From contig NC_035170.2 of assembly GCF_001659605.2 (NCBI RefSeq), forward strand, positions 11,458,817 to 11,522,816: DNA of 64,000 nucleotides, read 5' to 3'. Shown one piece after another: positions 57,118 through 64,000 of this stretch (positions are counted from its first letter, which is position 1; every line of letters begins with the position of its first letter). Source of the DNA: Manihot esculenta (taxonomy: Eukaryota; Streptophyta; Magnoliopsida; Malpighiales; Euphorbiaceae). The position numbers were made by a program, and so were the translations under genes. Under the pieces are notes generated by a model that saw only the letters and a list, made by a program, of their open reading frames with translations, did no database searches and was not told the origin of the DNA.

Positions 57118-59856
57118 ATGAGGGGAACTCGTCGATCTGCACCATTGACTGGAGTGCCACCTGAGGATGAGGGCATGAGCGCCCGTCCTCCTACATTGCC
57201 TAGGGCAATGTCATGTAGATCAAGCAGAGAAAGAGTGTCAAGGGACCCTAGAAGGTCTTTTGATGCTAGCAGAAGGGGGACTGATAGAGGAGGAAGTTCT
57301 TCAGATGTGAGGGAGGTTATGGAAGAGGATCAGAGGAGGGATGAGAATCTGGATGTCAGCATGTCGGAAGAAGGGACAGGGGAGTCTCAGGGAGGCGCTC
57401 AGGCCTCGGGGTATGGTTTTCCACCCCATTATCCACCCTTCCCACAGGGTTCAGGGTATCCGATGGGAGGCACATCGGATTACTCCAGCTTTAGCCCCTA
57501 CCCTACCTACATGCCCTATCCACCTTTCTATCCACCTCACCCCTAGTACCCAGCTTATCCACCCTCACCCTTTTATCCTCACCCGGCAAACCCCACCTCG
57601 GGGAATGCTGCACCTCCACCTCCACCACCTACAGAACCAGCAGCCCCAGTTACTCAACCTTCTAGACCTAGCTCAGCCAGTGGGAGCAAGGTCAAGATGA
57701 CCGACTACATGAAGTTGGGTGCTCCTCAGTATGAAAAAGGAGATGATCCGTTTGTGTATCTTGAAAGGGTTAAGGTGATCACAGATGAGATTGGGGCTGA
57801 TGACAGTAGAGCCATTCAGATGGCTGGGTTCACGCTTAAGTGCAAGAAGGCACGAGAGTGGTTCAAGAATTATGTGAACCCGAGAGTAGACAGCATGTCT
57901 TGGGAGGAGTTTGCAAACGAGTTTGCAGGATGGGCTTTCCTAGATAGTTCAAGGGAGCTGAAGATGATAGAGTTTGAGTAGTTGAGGCAGACTGATGAGA
58001 CGGGTGTAGAGGAGTTCATAGACAGATTCTTGGAGCTGTTGCCATTTGCAGGGCAAAATCTTGACTCGGATCAGAAAAGGTCAAGGAGGTATATCATGAA
58101 ACTCCACTCTAGATATTCCTCCTTGATCCAGTCAGCAGATAGGGAGAGCTTCCATGCCATAGTGGATATGGCCCGGAAAATGGAGGCTAGTGCCATCGTT
58201 CAGGGAATAGTCAGACAGTCAGTGGCACAGTCTTCTGGTTCCAAGACCCCAGGCTCTTCTTCTCTGAGTGCAGCAGCTTCAGGTAGCAAAAAGTGGAGTA
58301 ACACCACTAGGAAGCCCAAAAAGAACAAGTTTTGGAACAAGGTCAAATCCAGTCTGGGACTAGGGAGTGGCTCGAGCTCTGGTGCGGATAATGCAGTTTG
58401 TGCAAAGTGTAGTAGGCCACACAGGGGAGTTTGCCGGGCTGGGACAGCAGCCTGCTTCAGATGCGGGCAAGAGGGACACATGGCTCAGGAGTGTCCTAGG
58501 GCAGCTTTTGGAGCACAGTCTCAGCAGACAGCTTCTGGCAGTGTGGCTCAGCCAGCAGCTCCAGCCGTGACTCAGGCCAGTGGCAGAGGCAGAGGGAGAG
58601 GGGCAGCCTCTTCTTCAGCGGGTTTCAGAGGTGAAGGTCCATCAGCTCCAGCCCGGATCTTCACCATGACTCAACAGGAGGCAGATGCATCTAACACCGT
58701 GGTGGCAGGTAACTTAGTCATTGGTTGTTCAGATGTGTATGCCTTGATGGACCCTGGTGCATCTCATTCTTTTATTGCTCCGAGAGCCGTCGAGAGGTTG
58801 GGTCTGATGATCTCTGGGTTAGAGTGTCCTCTCTGGGTCAGTGGACCCAAGTGTGATCCATCAGTGGCAGAGTCAGTCTGCCAGTGCAGTCCAGTCTTTG
58901 TTGAGGGAAGATGCCTTTCCGCCGACCTTGTGGTTCTAGACTTGACAGATTTCGACGTCATTCTAGGGATGGACTGGTTATCTACCCATGGTGCTACCTT
59001 GGACTGCAGGGACAAGGTAGTCAGGTTCAGAGGTCAGGATGGGTCAGAGGTTGTCTTCAGGGGAGACAGGAGGGGTACACCTAGAGGTCTGATATCAGCT
59101 CTTCAGGCTCGTAGGTTGCTTAGGAAGGGATGTCAGGGGTATTTGGCTCATGTGAGAGAGCTTAGCAGTCAGGTTAGAGAGCCCGCCTCGGTGCCAGTGG
59201 TTAGAGAGTTTCTAGACGTCTTCCCAGACGAGCTGCCAGGTTTACCACCTGCTAGGGAGATAGAGTTCGAGATAGAACTGATGCCTGGAACCCGACCGAT
59301 CTCTATCCCTCCCTACAGGATGGCTCCAGCTGAGTTGAAGGAATTGAAAGAACAGTTGCAAGAGCTGGTAGAAAAGGGCTTCATCCGACTGAGTACCTCA
59401 CCTTGGGGTGCTCCAGTCTTGTTTGTGAGAAAGAAGGATGGATCCCTTAGACTTTGTATCGACTACAGGCAGTTGAACAAAGTCACTACCAAGAATAGGT
59501 ACCCATTGCCAAGGATCGATGATCTATTCGACCAGCTAGCTGGAGCGGGTTGTTTCTCCAAAATAGATCTAAGATCGGGGTACCATCAGCTGAGGATTAG
59601 AGAAGAAGGTGTGCCAAAGACAGCTTTCAGGACCAGATATGGGCATTTTGAGTTCCTTGTAATGCCGTTCAGGTTAACCAACGCCCCTGCAGCATTCATA
59701 GATCTCATGAACAGAGTGTTTAGCCAGTACCTGGATCACTTCGTTATTGTCTTCATAGATGATGGTGTATTCCAGGAATGCAGAGGAGCATGCCCATCAT
59801 CTGAGGTTGGTTCTGCAGACCTTGAGGGAACATGGCCAGTATGCCAAGTTCTCTAA
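57118..59856 (+). pseudogene. gag-pol: Gypsy-3 gag, protease and N-terminal reverse transcriptase (broken)
   Basis: Starts [12 protein letters not shown] at 57118, with a proline/tyrosine-rich N-terminus. TAG stops at 57544-57546 and 57979-57981 both stand where Gypsy-1 has Gln. The gag core ([20 protein letters not shown]), a CCHC knuckle ([14 protein letters not shown]), the protease site ([11 protein letters not shown]) and RT palm motifs up to VFIDD are kept. Just after the two catalytic aspartates (about 59762) a 5-bp net loss shifts the frame and destroys the ILVYS part of the site. The shifted frame then stops at 59856. Confidence 0.9.
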
Positions 59857-62089
59857 GTGTGAGTTCTGGCTGAGGAGCATTTCATTCTTGGGGCATGTGG
59901 TGTCAGAAAGTGGGATAGAGGTGGACCCCAAGAAGATAGAAGCTGTAGCTAACTGGCCTAGACCCGCTTCAGTGACAGAAATCAAGAGTTTCTTGGGTTT
60001 GGCAGGTTACTACAGGAGGTTCGTTCAGGACTTCTCAAAGATTGCAGCTCCTCTAACCAGGTTAACCAGGAAGAATTAGAAGTTTGTGTGGACCGACCAG
60101 TGCGAAGAGAGTTTTGAAGAGCTTAAAAAGAGGTTGACTTCAGCACCAGTGTTAGCTCTGCCATCTAGTGATGAAGACTTTACAGTCTTTTGTGATGCGT
60201 CCCGTGTGGGACTGGGTTGTGTACTAATGCAGAATGAGAGGGTGATTGCTTATGCTTCTAGGCAGCTAAAGAAGCATGAGTTGAATTACCCCACACATGA
60301 CCTAGAGATGGCAGCAGTAATCTTTGCACTCAAGATGTGGAGGCACTACCTCTATGGGGTTAAATGTGAGATCTTCACAGATCATAAGAGCCTGCAGTAC
60401 ATCCTGAGTCAAAGAGATTTGAACTTGAGACAGAGAAGGTGGGTAGAGCTGCTGAGTGACTATGATTGCAAGATTCAGTATCATCCGGGTAAGGCGAATG
60501 TCGTGGCAGACGCCCTAAGCCGGAAGTCACTAGGCAGTCTATCCCACATCACGGCAGAGAGGAGACCAGTGGTGAAGAAATTTTACAAGCTCATTGATGA
60601 AGGTCTACAGTTGGAGTTGTCTGGTACAGGTGCTTTGATTGCTCAGATGAGAGTGGCACCCGTGTTTCTGGAGCAGGTGGCTCAGAAACAGCATGAGGAT
60701 CCAGAGTTAGTGAAGATTGTCAGGACTGTTCAGTCAAGCAAAGACAGTGAGTTCAGATTTGACAGTAAGGGGATCCTCCGCTATGGGAGTCGATTGTGTG
60801 TACCAGATGACATAGGGCTAAAAGGAGACATTATGAGGGAGGCTCATAATGCAAGATATAGCGTTCACCCCGGAGCCACCAAGATGTATCAAGATCTGAA
60901 GAAAGTTTATTGGTGGCCAGCGATGAAGAAAGAAGTGGCACAGTTTGTGTCAGCCTGCGAAGTGTGTCAGAGGGTGAAGCTGGAACATCAGAAGCCGGCT
61001 GGAATGCTTAACCCGCTACCTATTCCAGAGTGGAAATGGGAGAATATAGCTATGGACTTCGTAGTGGGGTTACCGGCGACGTCCAACAGATTGGACTCCA
61101 TATGGGTGATTGTGGACAGACTCACCAAATCTGCTCACTTCATCCCTGTCAGGAGTGGCTATTCTGTGGACAAGTTAGCGCAGGTGTATGTTGATGAGAT
61201 CGTCAGGCTGCATGGGGTTCCTGTTTCAATAGTGTCCGATAGAGGACCCCAGTTCACCTCCAGGTTTTGGCGGAGTCTACAGAATGCCATGGGTACCAGG
61301 TTGGATTTTAGCACTGCTTTCCATCCACAGATGGACGGACAATCAGAGAGGACCATCCAGACAATAGAGGATATGCTTAGAATGTGTGTGCTGGACTTTA
61401 GCGGTTCTTGGAGGCAGCATCTACCTTTGGTGGAGTTTGCCTACAATAACAGCCATCATGCTAGCATCGGGATGGCTCCATATGAAGCTTTGTATGGGAG
61501 GAAGTGCAGATCACCTGTTTGCTGGGAGGAAGTTGGAGAGAAGGCCTTGGCAGGGCCTGAGCTAGTAGAGATCACCAGCAGGGTGGTACCCATAATCAGA
61601 GAAAGGATCAAGACTGCTGCAAGCAGACAAAAAAGTTATGCAGACATCCGCAGACAACAAGTAGAGTTTCAGGAGGGGGATCTGGTATTGCTCAAGGTGT
61701 CTCCTATGAAAGGAGTGGTTCGTTTTGGGAAGAAAGGTAAACTAGCCCCACGATACATCGGACCCTTTGAAATCTTGCAGAAGATTGGGAATGTGTCGTA
61801 CAAGCTAGATTTGCCTGCTTCAATGGAAAGAATCCATCTGGTTTTCCATGTTTCCATGTTAAGGAAGTTCGTGTCAGATCCGAGTAAGGTTCTTAGTGAG
61901 CCTGATGTAGAGATCCAAGAAGATCTCACCTATGTTGAGCAGCCAGTACGGATCATAGACATCCAGATCAGGAAGCTGAGAAACAAGGAAATCACGATGG
62001 TGAAAGTCCTGTGGAACCACCACAATATGGAAGAATGCACTTGGGAGACACGGGAGTCCATGCTCCAGCAATACCCTTATCTTTTCTGA
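59766..62089 (+). pseudogene. pol: Gypsy-3 C-terminal reverse transcriptase, RNase H, integrase and chromodomain
   Basis: Continues RT in the shifted frame ([14 protein letters not shown]). A TAG at 60077-60079 replaces the Gln seen in Gypsy-1. From 60080 the frame is open to TGA 62087-62089: RNase H ([35 protein letters not shown]), HHCC finger, integrase (MDFVVGLP, SDRGPQF, QSERTIQ) and chromodomain (VKVLWNHHNMEECTWE ... YPYLF). Catalytic residues are intact in this half. Confidence 0.9.
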
Positions 62090-62160
62090 GGTTTGTTCCT
62101 TGTGAGTTCTATGTGCTTTGTATGTATGATATGTGTATGCCATGCTATGTGCTAGTTGAG

Positions 62161-62197
62161 GAACATTCGGGGATGAATGTTCTTAAGGGGGGGAGAA
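62161..62197 (+). other. Gypsy-3 hairpin and polypurine tract
   Basis: GAACATTCG-N4-TGAATGTTC (one mismatch) followed by TTAAGGGGGGGAGAA, directly before the 3' LTR. Confidence 0.85.
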
Positions 62198-64000
62198 TGT
62201 AATACCCGGCTAGACTCCGGTATCGAAATTCCTACCGTCCGGTGGAATCTCGGATGTCGGAGACCTCTAGAAGGGGAAAAACCATGTTTTCATAAATTGT
62301 TTTAATGTGTTTTATGGTTTTAAGCAAGATGGAAATGAGTTTTTGCATGAAAACAACCTTGGAGGAAAACCCAGGTTCGGCCGCCGAACATGCATGCATT
62401 TCGGGTGTGCCTTAGGCCCCCGAAGGCATAAGTGAGGGAAGTCCAGGTTCGGCCGCCGAACCTCAAGTTTGGCCGCCGAACATGGCATGCATGTGGAGGC
62501 ACGTTCGGCCCCAGAACGTGGCCTGGCCAGCCACTATAAAAGGGTTCCTTAGCCGAAATGGGCGAGCTTTTCTCCCCATTGTCGGCCAAGGTGAGCTCTC
62601 CGCCACCCCTCACCAATCTTGAGTCCTTTCCTTCAGATCTTTCAAGATTTTCACAAGTTTTTACTTTGTTTTGAAGATTTTCGAGTTTAAAGCAAGTTTT
62701 GGAGCTTTGAGGTTCAAGAACTCAAATCTCTCCCATCTCCGAGCTAGGGTCGTTTTCCTCTCGATCTACAAGAGGTAAGGGCCGATCTTGAGCTCACTAC
62801 ATGTTTTTAACAAGTTTTAAGTTGATTCTTGAAGTAGAAATGCATATGTAGGGTTTTATGAGTTTTTGGGTTCATGTTGGTTTATGGGCAATGTATGTTG
62901 GATTTGTGTTGTTTGATGTGATGTAGATGGGGTTTAGGATAGTTTGAAGCCCCTAGGAGCTTGTATGCCTGAGTATGTGTGTTGTAGTATAGGATTATGC
63001 ATGTTTAGAAGGTTTGGGAGGCATTGGAGGCAAAAGGAGCCAAGTTTCTGCCCTTTGGCAGAAACCAGGTTCGGCAGCCGAAGGACTTTCGGCCGCCGAA
63101 CATGGCTGGGGAGGCAAGCCTTTCGGCTGCCGAAGCCTGCCCCCGAAAGGAGACTTTCGTCTCTGTCTGGGAGTTTTGGCCGCCGAAGGTGCCGACGAAC
63201 CTGCCTGACTTTTGGCTCTAGAGGGACTTTCGGCCGCCGAACCTGCCGCCGAAAGTGCCCTGTTCAGCCTTCCTTTGCATGTTTTTGCATGATTGTTTCA
63301 TGATGTTTTAGGGGGTTTTTGGGGAATGTTTTTAGAATTATGTTCTAGTTGTTTGGTCCCTCATTTGAGTCCACCTGTGTAGGTTCGGACCCGAGGAACC
63401 GAGGACCCCAGCAGTGAGTTCAGCTGCTTCTGAGTTAGTAGAGCTTTAGCCAGAGGTGAGTAGAATAAACCTTTACGATTTTAAGCAAATAAATGATAAA
63501 GTTTTTAGCATGTTCATGCATCATGAATGCCATGTGATGAATTAGGTTGTTTGCATTAGAATTCACGAATATGTTGCATTGCATTTATGATGTTGATGTG
63601 GATTGGTTATTGGATGATCCTTTAGTCCTCATATGGTATGATGATGTTACGGCATGATATGGTATGGAAGTCTAGGTTGTACCCATTCTACGTCCCTGGC
63701 ACTATGTAAGAGAAAGTCCAGGTTGTACCCATTCTACGTCCCTGGCACATTGGAATGTTATGATATGTTATGTTAAGAGAAAGATCGGTTGTACCCATTC
63801 TACGTCCCAGCACTTTGGAATGCAGAGGACTATTGGTGACAATACCATCCGAGATGTGATTTGTTGTGATGTGTTGCATTACATGATGGCATGAGATTTT
63901 AAATGTTGTTTTTCATTATTCTGCTCACTGGGCTCTAGTAGCTCACCCCTTTTCCCCAATCCCCCAGGATTGCAGGTACGGGCTAGACAGAGAAGTCAAG
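62198..64000 (+). repeat. Gypsy-3 3' LTR, truncated by the window end
   Basis: Matches 54559 onward. It has two fewer 20-bp CCTCAAGTTCGGCCGCCGAA units in the array upstream of the TATA box, which shifts later positions by 40 bp. The remaining about 460 bp of the LTR and the TSD are outside. Confidence 0.93.

Larger units (their letters stand above)
54559..64000 (+). mobile_element. Gypsy-3: chromovirus nested in Gypsy-2, 3' end beyond the window
   Basis: Plus-strand element with 5' LTR 54559-56856, Met-tRNA primer site, gag-pol, hairpin, polypurine tract and 3' LTR from 62198 that runs off the window. The left TSD should be TCGGG (54554-54558). It lies in the gag region of Gypsy-2 in opposite orientation. 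Its frame has three stops and one frameshift. The LTRs differ by scattered substitutions and by two 20-bp repeat units. Confidence 0.93.

Overview
The window is a transposon-dense stretch of a eudicot plant nuclear genome. The evidence is a six-exon ceramide synthase gene with GT-AG introns and a TATA box, plant-type Ty1/Copia and Ty3/Gypsy retrotransposons primed by initiator Met-tRNA, and AT-rich intergenic DNA. I cannot name the species from sequence alone. No rRNA, tRNA, CRISPR or bacterial-type gene was seen.

Layout. 1-1149: intergenic DNA with a decayed LINE fragment. 1150-21964: a complete Copia element (TSD ATTTT), probably SIRE/Maximus-like. Its gag zinc knuckle was split by a Gypsy chromovirus (Gypsy-1, 4746-14610, minus strand) that has near-identical 2.26-kb LTRs and one premature stop. 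A 311-bp foreign LTR-like tail (4435-4745) lies inside the TSD TGTGG. Between the Copia pol and its 3' LTR sits an extra gene-like cassette: GCCGCC-rich promoter, CT-rich leader, 5'UTR intron and an ORF of about 436 codons with one frameshift. 21965-34200: old relics, namely a Copia LTR and PBS, a hAT-like transposon (22831-23856), and a decayed Gypsy (about 27647-33617) whose gag holds a solo LTR (29123-30562). 34212-41100 (minus): the only recognisable host gene, a LAG1/LOH-type ceramide synthase with a TRIM-like element in its large third intron. 41343-44000: AT-rich, nothing recognised. About 44000-48895: relic of a putative gypsy-type transposon ORF interrupted by a solo LTR (46859-48591). 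48896-end: Gypsy-2 (minus strand, many stops), cut at 54558 by Gypsy-3 (plus strand, 54559 to beyond the window end).

The main cross-cutting signal is a GC-rich palindrome, TTCGGCCGCCGAA and variants, containing the GCCGCC core bound by ERF factors. It is arrayed near the TATA box in the LTRs of both Copia and Gypsy elements, and again upstream of the internal Copia gene cassette. The Copia and Gypsy LTRs also share a 17-bp word, GGACAGAGACGAAAGTC, in opposite orientation relative to transcription. Unrelated element families therefore appear to carry the same regulatory module. Most coding regions of the elements are broken by nonsense codons of the kind produced by C-to-T decay; Gypsy-1 is the best preserved.
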